Shown: piece after piece, positions 21,922 through 30,765 of the stretch | Layout of the letters: each line of letters begins with the position of its first letter | How positions within the stretch are numbered: position 1 is the stretch's first letter | DNA from: Priapulus caudatus | Lineage: Eukaryota; Priapulida; Priapulimorpha; Priapulimorphida; Priapulidae | Assembly: GCF_000485595.1 (NCBI RefSeq) | Contig: NW_014577800.1 | Coordinates: 90,984-126,145 of the forward strand | DNA length: 35,162 bases | Reading direction: 5' to 3' | The notes under the pieces: generated by a model | Seen by the model: only the letters and a program-made list of their open reading frames with translations | The model's database searches: none | What the model was told of the DNA's origin: nothing | Position numbers and translations under genes: made by a program

Positions 21922-24900
21922 GTGCGTGTGTGTGTGTGGGTGTAGGTGTGGGTGTGGGTGTGGGTGTGGGTGTGGGTGTGGGTGTGGTGTGGGTGTGGGT
22001 GTGGGGTGTGGGTGTGGTGTTGGGTGGGTGTGGGTGTGGGTGTGGGTGTGGGTGTGGGTGTGAGTGTGTGGGTTCTGGGTAGGGTGCCCTATATACAGAG
22101 AGTTGCGCCAACTCAGGATTTGACGCCATTGTTGGTTCTCCAGGAATGGATCAACACGCTGACCGCTTAAGTAGGGCAGGCGCTGTACTGCATGATACGA
22201 CTGTACAATGGTGCGCGTATAAATTAATTAGACTAATCGTGCTCATAAAAACTCAAAAATTACAGACGATTTATAGCTAAGAACATGTGTCTATTTGCTC
22301 GCTAGATTTATAGAAAATGTAACTTAAAATCGTTCCGTGCCATATGATAGTACACTTTCTTAGAACGCCCAATAGCCGTGGGCGTATATTAGCCTGTGCG
22401 ATACCGGCGCAACTGTAATTCCACAAGATAAATGCGTTCCACTCTCCACTTGCTGCGCAAAGGCTGTATATTTGTTTTTGGGCAAGTTCTATAAATCTAG
22501 CTCACATAGACAGCACTGTCTTAGCTAATAAATCTCTGTATATCTCTGACTTTTATTGGAAGCACGATTAGTGCTAATTTAATTACTACGGACTGAACAT
22601 TGTACAGCGCTAATCATACAGCGCTGTACTAAGCGGACCAGCGGTGTGGATGCCATTTGGAAACAAACATGACGGCAGGTCGATCACGTGACGCGATATT
22701 TTCCGAGAACTCGTCATGGCGCAACTACCTGATTATACAGGGACCCGAGGTCTGGTGTGCGGTGTCAGGTGTGGGTGTGGGTAAATGTAGGTGTGGAGTG
22801 TGGGTGTAGGTGTGGTGTGGGTGTGGGTGTGGGTGTGGGTGTGGGTGTGGGTGTGGTGTGGTGTGCGTGTTTGTGGGTGTGGGTGTGGGGTAGGTGTAGG
22901 TGTAGAGTGTGGGTATGGTGGTGGGTGTGGGTGGTCAATGTGGGTGTGGGTGTGGGTGTGGGTGTGGTATGGGATGTGTGGGTGTGAGGGTGTGGGTGTG
23001 GTGTGGGTGTGGGTGTGGGTGTGGGTGTGGGTGTGGGTGTGGGTGGTGGGTGTGGGTGTGGGGTGGGTGTGGGTGTGGGTGTGGGTGTGGGTGTGGGTAT
23101 GGGCGGCTGTGGGTGCTGGGTGCGTGGTGTGGGTGTGGATGTGCCCATGGGTGTGTGGGTAGTGGGCTGTTGGGGTGCGCGTGGAGGTGTGGGTGTGGTG
23201 TGGGTGTGGTGGTGTAGGGTGTGGGTGTGGCTATGGGAGTGTGGGTGTGGGTATGCGGTGCGCGTGCGTGTAGTGTGGGTGTGGTTGTAGGTGTGGGTAT
23301 GGGTGTATGGGTGTGTGGGTGTGGGTGTGGGTGTGGGTGTTTGTGTGTGGGTGTAGGTGTAGGTGTGGGTATGGGTGTATGAGTGTGTGGGTGTGGGTGT
23401 GGGTGTAAGTGTAGGTGTGCATGGGTGTGGGTGTGGGTGTGGGTGTGGGTGCGCGTGTGTAGGACCTACTGCTAGTTGCACGCCATCTCGTTCTATCAGA
23501 TCAGCTAGCTTGCTGAGCAGCTGTCCACGTGCTGATGCATCCATGCGTCGCCATGGTGACCCTAGCTCGAACGCGACCCGAGCAGCATCCACGGCCTTGT
23601 TGATATCAGCCTGTCAGAAATCGTGTTTGCTAGTCTTTAGATATACGCAAATATATACGAAACAACAATACAAACGAAAAACGCGGTTTAGAGGCTGTTG
23701 CTGAGAGAGCAAGCGCTGCGACGTACGGGACCTATGAAAGACAGCGTCATATGCAATGTAGGAATATTACGAGCTTATTTATGACCAGCGACAACAGATT
23801 TGCCGTTGCAATAAATAAAATGTAATTATCCTATAATTACGAGGCTAAATCAAATGGCGAAACTAACTATATATATACAGATTCGTCTGCTACATGACCT
23901 TGTTTTAGTTGTTATATGTGACACTCGACTACATGCCAGGTTTTAGCTGACAACATACCAGTTGTACGCAGCTTATCTGCTGCAGGTTTTAGCTAACATA
24001 TATAACAGCTACAACATAATTGGTTTTAGGTTTGCATGGCACTCGACTACATTTTTACATGTTTTAACTCCTAAATAACAGGTACTAGACCCTAGCTTAG
24101 CTGCTGGAGGTTTTAGCTAACAACATAACAGGTGTTAAGTGTGTACGGCAGGTACACATACCAGGTCGCCCTCTTGGACATCGCAGATATGGTTCTCTGT
24201 GGACGGGTCGACTGTCGGAAAGGTTTTTCCACTTATAGAGTTGACCCACTCGTTGTTAATGAAGATCTTTATTGATAAAAAAGGAAATAAAAATGTGTCC
24301 ATAAATATTAATTATAACGAAGTATTAATTACCGACTTGAAGGTCTTTCATGCCTGCCTGCGCTAGGAATTAACCTATGTAAGCTAGATTTAACTAGTTT
24401 TTTTAATAGAATTTATATAAAGTAAATGTGCATGCAGACGCCATAAACATGCAACGACTAACTATTGGATATTACAAAATAAAACCCGTTTATCACTGAA
24501 TTACGTCTCGGCAATTGCCTCGCTAAAATAAAATTGTGTAATATTACACTATTTTATAGCAGACCCATTTTTATTTTTACAGTAAAGTCGTTTAGGGAAA
24601 TCTATGAATACACGGTAAAGCATATTAAAATAGCTCACAGTCTCGAAAATTGAACAATGTAAATAGATCGAATAAAAAAATGAGCATTCACTTGGTTAAC
24701 GCGTTTCGGGGTTTATGTATGTATAGGGCCTACAGTCAATCACAGTATAATGTTTGACCAGCTGGTGCCCAAAAATAACCAAGGTCATAGATTGTGTACA
24801 CCAACCAATAGGCTATGGAAAACGAATGCAGCGGCATAGCGTTTTTAGGGAAATATATGCTTACTTATAGAACGATTTATTGGCGGTCTGAAAGAACATG

Positions 24901-25624
24901 CTGGTACATTCATCTCTCTGTATGAGATAGAATGATACACGTAGATATACGCCGATATGACGATGCTCCAGCGATTATCCCGATCTGTACGCTAGTAATC
25001 CCGACTTTTACCGACGAAATTACTCACTGCGCGCATGCATGCCCACCCTGAGCGTGATGAGTACGATGCATTGCAGCATCCATCATGAACTCCGCCGTAA
25101 CATACCTCTATAACGACCGTATATCGATCAATTTATGCAGACGAATGCGCGGTTACCTAGCGCTTAATTGCGACATAGCGATTGCGTATCAGTCAGTACA
25201 CAGGCACTTGAAGCGTTTCAATAAAATATAATGCTAAATAAATACGAAATCTACTTACTACCAAATTCTTATTTTAATGTTTCTATACTCTCTTTCACCT
25301 ATTATTGCCGACAGTTTCCTGAAAATTCCGTCCAAATCCTCTATGTGCAACACACGCTGGCGGCGGCCATTGCTTACGCGGCTGCACCGTGCAGTGCACA
25401 CTGACACTTATATATATAGTGTATATATATATATATATAGCATAGAATCATTAAGAGTTCTATGCATATGAGCATAGAAACATTAAGAATTTGGTAGTAA
25501 ATAGATTTCGTATTTATTTCGCATTATATTTTATTGAAACGCTTCAAGTGCCTGTGTATCAGTAGCTTACCTGAGTGTACTTGATATCTGGATTCTTTAT
25601 GGGCGGAGGCAGCGTTGAAGCCAT
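15987..25624 (-). CDS. ALDH1: Cytosolic NAD(P)-dependent aldehyde dehydrogenase, ALDH1/ALDH2 type (one internal exon missing)
   Basis: This enzyme oxidises aldehydes (possibly retinal or acetaldehyde) to acids with NAD(P)+. Thirteen coding exons on the - strand join in phase from ATG 25624 to TAA 15987. With the one gap filled by about 130 nt the protein would have about 496 residues, the family length (about 500). Key residues, in that numbering, are: WNFP with Asn166, KPAEQ with Lys189, FTGSTG (NAD fold), LELGG with general base Glu265, GQCC with nucleophile Cys299, Glu395 before IFGPV, and [12 protein letters not shown] near the end. The N-terminus [18 protein letters not shown] lacks a mitochondrial presequence, so a cytosolic ALDH1-like enzyme is inferred. 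The position of Glu in the vertebrate FTGSTE motif is Gly here. Missing is the segment after DGVQLA and before [13 protein letters not shown], normally the DNGKP to AGWADK region. Several exon lengths (105, 141, 129, 114, 103, 165, 158 nt) equal those I recall for vertebrate ALDH1/2 genes. Confidence 0.95.
16300..16437. repeat. GT/CA microsatellite with GC-alternating end
   Basis: Alternating purine-pyrimidine DNA, (GT)n then (GC/GT)n, in the last ALDH intron and starting about 35 bases from the exon 16475-16514 donor. Z-DNA-prone composition. Confidence 0.95.
16475..16514 (-). CDS. ALDH1: ALDH exon encoding [13 protein letters not shown]
   Basis: A 40 nt exon with acceptor TGCTATTTCAG and donor GTAAGT. 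It corresponds to the vertebrate GEYGFHEYTEVKT segment. Confidence 0.95.
16783..16857 (-). CDS. ALDH1: ALDH exon encoding [20 protein letters not shown]
   Basis: A 75 nt exon with acceptor CTTGCTTTAG and donor GTAAGC. It holds the conserved [12 protein letters not shown] motif near the tetramer interface. Confidence 0.96.
17062..17219 (-). CDS. ALDH1: ALDH exon starting [12 protein letters not shown]
   Basis: A 158 nt exon with acceptor GTACTTTTGCAG and donor GTATGG. It encodes [20 protein letters not shown] through SVQSGSF and two bases of Trp. Confidence 0.97.
17508..17672 (-). CDS. ALDH1: ALDH exon starting [10 protein letters not shown]
   Basis: A 165 nt exon with acceptor ATTGTCCCAG and donor GTTAGA. 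It encodes [31 protein letters not shown] and ends at Glu395, which contacts the cofactor ribose in this family. Confidence 0.97.
18117..18298 (-). CDS. ALDH1: ALDH exon with the catalytic cysteine
   Basis: A 182 nt exon with acceptor TTTCCTGCAG and donor GTACGC. It encodes [20 protein letters not shown]; the second Cys of GQCC is the nucleophile. It ends VENGPQ. Confidence 0.97.
18676..18778 (-). CDS. ALDH1: ALDH exon with the general-base glutamate
   Basis: A 103 nt exon with acceptor GATCGTTACAG and donor GTAAGA. It encodes [30 protein letters not shown] and one base of Leu. Confidence 0.97.
19048..19161 (-). CDS. ALDH1: ALDH exon starting [15 protein letters not shown]
   Basis: A 114 nt exon with acceptor GCATTTGTAG and donor GTAAGT. 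It ends KITFTGSTG, the cofactor-binding turn. Confidence 0.97.
19609..19693. repeat. Small hairpin-forming element in an ALDH intron
   Basis: AAGAGCGTATTAA at 19609 is repeated inverted at 19681-19693, around a pyrimidine-rich centre of about 60 bases. A tiny MITE remnant is possible. Confidence 0.5.
19728..19856 (-). CDS. ALDH1: ALDH exon starting [13 protein letters not shown]
   Basis: A 129 nt exon with acceptor CCGCTTTTAG and donor GTTTGT. It holds the oxyanion-hole Asn of WNFP and the cofactor-binding Lys of [14 protein letters not shown]. Confidence 0.97.
20193..20226. repeat. Perfect 34 bp palindrome
   Basis: ATCAGGAGTCTATCAAT followed directly by its exact reverse complement, with no spacer, next to a (TA)n tract in an ALDH intron. 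Cruciform-prone. Confidence 0.9.
20331..20392 (-). CDS. ALDH1: ALDH exon encoding [20 protein letters not shown]
   Basis: A 62 nt exon with acceptor TCTTTTGCAG and donor GTAAGT. It starts with two bases completing a split Asp codon, so the preceding missing exon must end with one base. It directly precedes the WNFP exon. Confidence 0.96.
20700..20915. repeat. GA/CT microsatellite
   Basis: About 210 bases of interrupted (GA)n on the + strand in ALDH intron 3. Open frames here are repeat artefacts. Confidence 0.95.
21290..22080. repeat. CA block, short repeats and GT/TGTGGG block (ALDH intron 3)
   Basis: CA-rich sequence (about 21290-21515) is followed by three copies of an AGCGAGATATACCTATGTAA-like unit near 21542, 21620 and 21764. 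A foldback (GATATAATATATCAGAA and its inverse, about 21648-21750) lies among them. Then come (GT)n from about 21822 and (TGTGGG)n to about 22077. Confidence 0.85.
22770..23460. repeat. TGTGGG hexamer array
   Basis: Almost 700 bases of imperfect TGTGGG/TGTAGG units on the + strand. In the ALDH transcript it reads CCCACA and begins about 10 bases after the donor of exon 23470-23610. The + strand is G-quadruplex-prone. Confidence 0.95.
23470..23610 (-). CDS. ALDH1: ALDH exon encoding [20 protein letters not shown]
   Basis: A 141 nt exon with acceptor GATTTCTGACAG and donor GTAGGT. It includes [20 protein letters not shown] and ends DGVQLA. The frame stays open into the hexamer array, but the family alignment and donor end it here. 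Confidence 0.97.
23915..24140. repeat. Diverged tandem repeat, about 110 bp unit
   Basis: Two imperfect copies each start near CACTCGACTACAT (about 23921 and 24031) and contain GGTTTTAGCTAAC and AACA(G)GT motifs. They are in ALDH intron 2, ending close to the exon 24162 donor. Confidence 0.5.
24162..24266 (-). CDS. ALDH1: ALDH exon encoding [17 protein letters not shown]
   Basis: A 105 nt exon with acceptor CAATAAAG and donor GTATGT. It encodes IFINNEW through VQEGDL, the N-terminal strand typical of ALDH1/2. Confidence 0.95.
25198..25558. mobile_element. TA-flanked inverted-repeat element at the edge of ALDH intron 1
   Basis: The left arm (25202-25290) and right arm (25465-25554) are inverted copies beginning AGGCACTTGAAGCGTTTCAA with over 90 percent identity by eye. 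The termini CACAGGCACTTG are flanked by TA on both sides, as for Tc1/mariner-type MITEs. The right end lies only 12 bases from the exon 1 donor. Non-coding. Confidence 0.75.
25571..25624 (-). CDS. ALDH1: ALDH first coding exon
   Basis: ATG at 25624-25622 with context ATCATGG, 18 codons ([18 protein letters not shown]) and donor [15 protein letters not shown] aligns with the N-terminal segment of ALDH1/2 enzymes, which supports this start. Confidence 0.93.
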
Positions 25625-25716
25625 GATGGTAAAGCAAGATGGTGATGAAATGCCACAAGGAGAATATGGTGCGCGCTCGGTTCACAAGAAGCAGCTGACA
25701 AGCGGAAGCTAGAATG

Positions 25717-25730
25717 TGTATATACTATAG
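25717..25730 (-). promoter_or_regulatory. Possible TATA element of the ALDH gene
   Basis: CTATAGTATATACA on the - strand, about 95 bases upstream of the ATG. Weak evidence from sequence and distance only. Confidence 0.25.
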
Positions 25731-25859
25731 CGTCCGTCGAGGGGGCACGTACTAAAGATAGCGAGAACGTTCCCAGCGTCCCTCGCCGATATATCAATAC
25801 GCACGTAGACCCTGGTAACTACCACGGTGACTCAGCAAATATAATGAAAAGAACTAGTG

Positions 25860-26450
25860 CACCGTGACCATTTTCGTCATGGGGTCGCTCAATCTGTTCG
25901 GCACTTGAAAGCAGAGTACAAGGTCGACATAGATTTAGGCTTAACTCTATTGGTTCGCGCATATTACCAACTCGCGGAATACGCCGAATTCACGTCTAAT
26001 TGGTTTGCTCATGAAAACGTTCAAATTAACATTCATTTGTTGGAGACGGGTTAGTGCGAAATGCCACGACGATAAAAGCCGCCATGCAGATCACGATAGA
26101 TAAAATCGGTTGTTATATATCCACAATAATATTCATTTCAACATGTTTTTGTCATGCGTGCATTAAGTGTCTCCACACGAACACGCACACGCGCGCACGC
26201 GCGCACGCACGCACACGCTCGCACCCATGCACGCACGCACACACACATGCACGCACGCATCCACACATTATGGCTGAAGTACACGAATATTTAACTCACT
26301 AATATGTATTGTGGCATTTCCGTGAACCCTTTATCCGTACATAGCAGCTATGCCACAGTCTCAGATTCCCTCTGTGTGTTTACTGACGTTTTGAATTATC
26401 TCTCAAACGAAACACGCTTCATGGGATATTATATATATATATAAGTAAAG
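25860..26450. other. ALDH upstream region
   Basis: No recognisable gene. It contains a short open frame on the + strand (25857-26054), unrecognised, and a CA/CG-rich stretch at about 26175-26260. Confidence 0.4.
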
Positions 26451-26474
26451 TCACACACGAAATCCCGTGTAGAT

Positions 26475-27648
26475 AAAAACAAAGTCAAGGTATAGAATAA
26501 GGGTGTTTAAAGTTTAATTGACAAGCTTTCGAGATTACATCTCTTCATCAGGTCAGCAAACATTGGAATAGAATCAAATTACAAATCTCAAAAAATTCAA
26601 ATACTATATCGCGTATTAACGATAATTAAAATATAATATGTATTCGCCGCGTTGCCATGTAATACGGACGACAAAAACACGCACATATATCATATATATC
26701 ATATACATACATACACATAAACCACACACACCACACACACACACACTACCCACAACACACAACCCACACACTACACACCACAACCACTACAACACACACA
26801 CACACACACAATCACTACACACACACACACACAACACACACGCACACACCACACGCACACGCACACGCACAGCGCTACACGCACACGCAATCACCGCACA
26901 CGCACACGCTACTACCACATCACACAACACACCATTCACACACACCCACACACATACACCACACATCACACACACACACACTCGCTGTTATCGCTCAGAC
27001 TAAGGCTCTTTAGTGGGCAACTTAATAGCGGGTCATCTTCATTTCATTGCGTGTTCGACGAACCGTTCCATTTCGCATTGATTGCTGGTCCAACAATGCC
27101 AATATTTACTATATCTGTGCTGAATTATCAAAACGCGCCTTCGCGGATATGGTTTGATTGAACACCTAAGAATACTATTCGCCTCAAATTTTGCATCGGT
27201 CTTTGCCGGTTTGTCTGTCACCATTTTTAACCAACCGCGATTTCACCACATTTTGATGACCGTGCGTTTTTGTCGGCCTGTCCATACTTGACAGCATTTT
27301 TACAACTATTTCTCTCGTCACACCATGATCTGAGCAGATAATTCATTCTGTAGGGTTGCGTTGTTTTGATCAGTTCGAGCATAATACGTAAAACTTTAAT
27401 TACGTGTGATTTTTGAGTCTTATTGACGTCGTTTGTTGTGTGTGTGTGTGCTGTGTGTGTGCGTGTGGTGTGTGTGTTGTGTGTGTGTGTTCCTTTCGGA
27501 GCTAGCTGTGCTGTGCGTGTGTGCGGCCTGGCGTGCGTGGTAGTTGTGGATGTGTGTTGTGTGTGTGTGTGGTGGCGTGCAGTTGCGCTGCGTGCGTGCG
27601 TGCCATGTGCTGTGTAGATGTGTGTGTGTGTGCTGTGTGCTGTGTGAC

Positions 27649-27686
<38 letters not shown>

Positions 27687-27942
27687 TGTATTTTCACTGT
27701 GCGATGTGCTGTATATTATATATCTCGTGGCGTGTTCTTTTTGTCAGTCCGTATTCATGGCCAACGCGATCCGCGCACCTTGTTGTGATCATTTCCTTTA
27801 TTTGATACTCGATAACGCATTGTATTTGTTTTTGATTATTTGTTCGATTACAATGTCTTGGCCTGACCTGATGAAGAGATGGTAATTCTCGAAGCTTGTC
27901 AATTAAACTGTTAAACCACTTATTCATATACCTTGAACTTGT

Positions 27943-27945
<3 letters not shown>
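26475..27945. mobile_element. Large inverted-repeat element with hammerhead-like ends (Penelope-like or foldback)
   Basis: Two arms are inverted relative to each other: about 26475-26990 and 27425-27945. Outer parts share CAAGGTAT(A)GAATAAG, AGTTTAATTGACAAGCTT, ATCTCTTCATCAGGTCAG. Inner parts share GCCATGTAATACGGAC-like and ACAAAAA-ACACG segments. Each arm then runs into a CA (left) or TG (right) microsatellite. Near both outer ends, reading inside to outside, is CTGATGAAGAGATG, a short stem and CGAAAG or CGAAG, close to a hammerhead ribozyme core, a feature known from Penelope-like retroelement terminal repeats. The unique centre (about 27000-27420) has - strand open frames without a recognised domain. 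Confidence 0.55.
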
Positions 27946-27973
<28 letters not shown>

Positions 27974-28760
27974 CTTATATACTATGTATACTAGTTTATT
28001 ATCGAAAACTCCTTGTTCTATTCGGCCAGAATGGTTGACTACTCTTCCGCGTTGCATTTGTAGCCGGGCGGCACTCACAAATTTTAGGCCGAAGATAGCC
28101 TACCCCGGCTGTGCCTAAGGCGAAGGGCCTACCTTTTACGGTCAAAACAGTGCTTTTTACGTTGCAAAATCCACTGTTCCCCTGTTTCGCACAAAAAGTT
28201 TCATAAAAATTAATTGTAAAGTATTTCGAGCCAAAATGATATCATTTATATGTTCGACCTTGCAAAGGAATTCAGCTGGTGTTCGTTGCTAATTTGCAAA
28301 GTAACTCAATGTTAACTTCTATAGGGAATTTTGCTTTGTATAATAGCCAATGGAAAAATGCACCCCCTTTCCAATGTTGATACCACGCCCAGTGCTTCCG
28401 ACCAGCCCGCACACGGTCGCGCCGACCCCCCCGCCCCTCCCCCCCCCCCCCCCTCGCTCCCATCACGACCCTACAAGCGCCCAGCCTATCAGGACAGACC
28501 TTTCCTTCGCGCGCGATTTCGTCCGGCCTCACCCTCCGGCTATCCATTACCGCGTCCCGGCCACTAGACTCGGCGCACTTCGCCGTTACTAGTCCCTGCA
28601 GCCTCCCGTCCTCGATATCTCGCCCCGCATCTCCTCCTTGCTGGAACTCCTGATAAAGTTAACCATGGAACCCACGTCTGCCTCCTGATATTCAGTGATT
28701 ATTTTCTCACTTATGAAATGTCCCTTCGCTGCACTCATGTCTTTGCCGTGTGTGCCTCTG
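27940..28760. other. Intergenic, with a GC-rich segment
   Basis: Starts with a (TA)n tract. The stretch 28370-28660 is CpG- and C-rich and includes a run of C near 28441-28453. No gene recognised; a 46-codon - strand frame starting near 28729 is unremarkable. Confidence 0.4.
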
Positions 28761-28764
28761 TTGT

Positions 28765-28817
28765 GCGTGCGTGGCGTAGGTGCGTGTGCGTGTGCGTCGT
28801 GCGTGTGGTTGTGCGTC

Positions 28818-28856
<39 letters not shown>

Positions 28857-28862
28857 TGTGGA
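28765..28862. repeat. GT microsatellite
   Basis: (GT)n with CGTGC interruptions on the + strand, intergenic. Confidence 0.95.
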
Positions 28863-28869
28863 GATATTG

Positions 28870-30540
28870 TTAGTCTATGGTGCCAGCTCTCCCTTAGACT
28901 TTTTACTCTCTCGTGATATATACTGTCAACTGCGATTAGCGTCGTCGCGCCATCTGTTGGCTGATATGGTTTACAATAGGTATACACACATTTGAATGTT
29001 TTACCCTCTACGTTCGAACTTGGTTCGAACAACGTACAACGGATAGAAAGTAGAACAGTAGGCAGTCAATTTAGTTAAACAATTTCAATTATATGTATAT
29101 ATGCATTTAGCAGTATAAATTTCCCATTTTTATTTAGAATATTGCGTGATATACATTTACATACATTTTGATAGTTGGACATATCACACTGTGATTGGTT
29201 TATAACATTCTTGCGCTTAAATCGCTTAAGCTTTTCTCCGTAAGATTGTCACACGTGTGTCAGAGTCAAGCAATGTGTAGATCGTGTATTTATATAGAAA
29301 AAAGTCCCCATTTAAAGCAGGCAGAGTTCATTGAGATACTGCTATAGGCACTTTCGTAGATATTATATATAAGCACGGACGTGTTCTGCAGGTCAGACGT
29401 CCATAGTCACTGCCATTCATGACTTCTATTTTGATAGCACGCTGCTTTCTCTTCGATTAGTACGCTGTTTCATTGTCCGCGAATGTTAACTTTTTCGCTG
29501 CGAATCGCCTTTTCACTTTTACGAGATCATCGCCGCGTATCTAGTAATCGTGTAACAAAGATGCGCATGCGCTGTTGGTGTTCATCAGCAGTGGAGCACA
29601 TCCACTGTTCATTCATACGTGCGTTGATGCACTTCCGCGTTTCTGCCTTTATAAGCCCAAAATGACGCTCTGTATTCATAGACTAATTGCTTGATTTGCT
29701 AGATGGCTTTGCATTGCGCACTCATACGGGATCAACCATGGTGACTTACAGTATCAAGCTGCTCTATCGTGCTTTCGTGTTGTATACTACTGTGCTTTTA
29801 CTTCCCCGAACCGAAATATATTGCAGTTGAGATATTCTAATGCGGCTGCGAATATTATCAATCATTATATGTAATATAGTCCGAGGAATAACATTCCAAA
29901 TTCATGCACAGCTGCGTTGTGAAATACTAAATGTTCATCGCTAAAAGGATACGGTGGCCGTAACAGTCTACCCACGCGACGGCAATTGAGCATAATATAT
30001 ATAATCAAGATTCCATAATAGATTTTTTTTTAATAGATAATTTTCTATTATGGATTCTTAATATAATACAAATAAGTTGAAGGATAATCAGACTGTATAT
30101 ACTGACTGACATTCTGGTCTCTCGCGCTTAAATACTAAACTATATTATACCCTAACTATACTAATACTAAACTAGTAAGCAGACAAGCTACACAACAACA
30201 CGTATGAAATTTATTACTGAGATGAGGAATGGCTGACATCGACACAGGTCTTACGTTATTAACTTGAACACCATTATACAAATCTTAAACCGCTTCCGAA
30301 CTAACTATTACCGCGATTACGTAATATACAGTCACGCTATATAGACACAGGATTACTAATAAATTGAAACGTATCCGCAAACCGTCAGAAATTAGGGCGT
30401 GAGGGTGCGTATATCGAATCGCCGACAAGCGTTGGGATAGTTCTTAGTCGTACACACCTGTAAACACGTCATTAGTACCTGACTTATCAACACTCTAATA
30501 AACAGTAACAGCGCGCTCGGGCATGTATGTATGCGTATAT
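28870..30540. other. Intergenic, no gene seen
   Basis: Mostly AT-rich. Contains TGCGCATGCGC (29562-29572), which matches the NRF1-type motif, and a hairpin at 30007-30059 (AAGATTCCATAATAGA and a near-exact inverse). Confidence 0.45.
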
Positions 30541-30640
30541 CTAATATATATATATAATATATATAATATATATAATAAATATATATAATATATAGAGAGA
30601 AGAGAGAGAGAGAGATGAGAGAAGAGAGAAGAGACGAGGA

Positions 30641-30683
<43 letters not shown>

Positions 30684-30765
30684 AAGAGAGAGAGAGCGAG
30701 AGAGAGACAGAGCGCGACAGCGCGCGAGAGAGAGAGCGAAGAGATAAGAGAAGAGAGAGATAACT
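30541..30765. repeat. TA tract followed by GA/CT microsatellite
   Basis: About 50 bases of TA/ATA repeats and about 170 bases of interrupted (GA)n on the + strand. Confidence 0.95.

Noticed and set aside
22765-23592. 275-codon frame fusing ALDH sequence to a Thr-Pro-His repeat
   Set aside because: ALDH similarity stops at a good donor (GTAGGT) at 23469; the rest is the intronic hexamer array.
25857-26302. Consecutive + strand short frames upstream of ALDH
   Set aside because: The second is CA/CG repeat; the first is unrecognised and unsupported.
28589-29032. 147-codon - strand frame with a polar C-terminal part
   Set aside because: Centre is CA repeat; the ends match nothing and lack convincing splice structure.
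29000-29045. GGTTCGAAC motif resembling a tRNA B box
   Set aside because: No A box, acceptor stem or cloverleaf around it.
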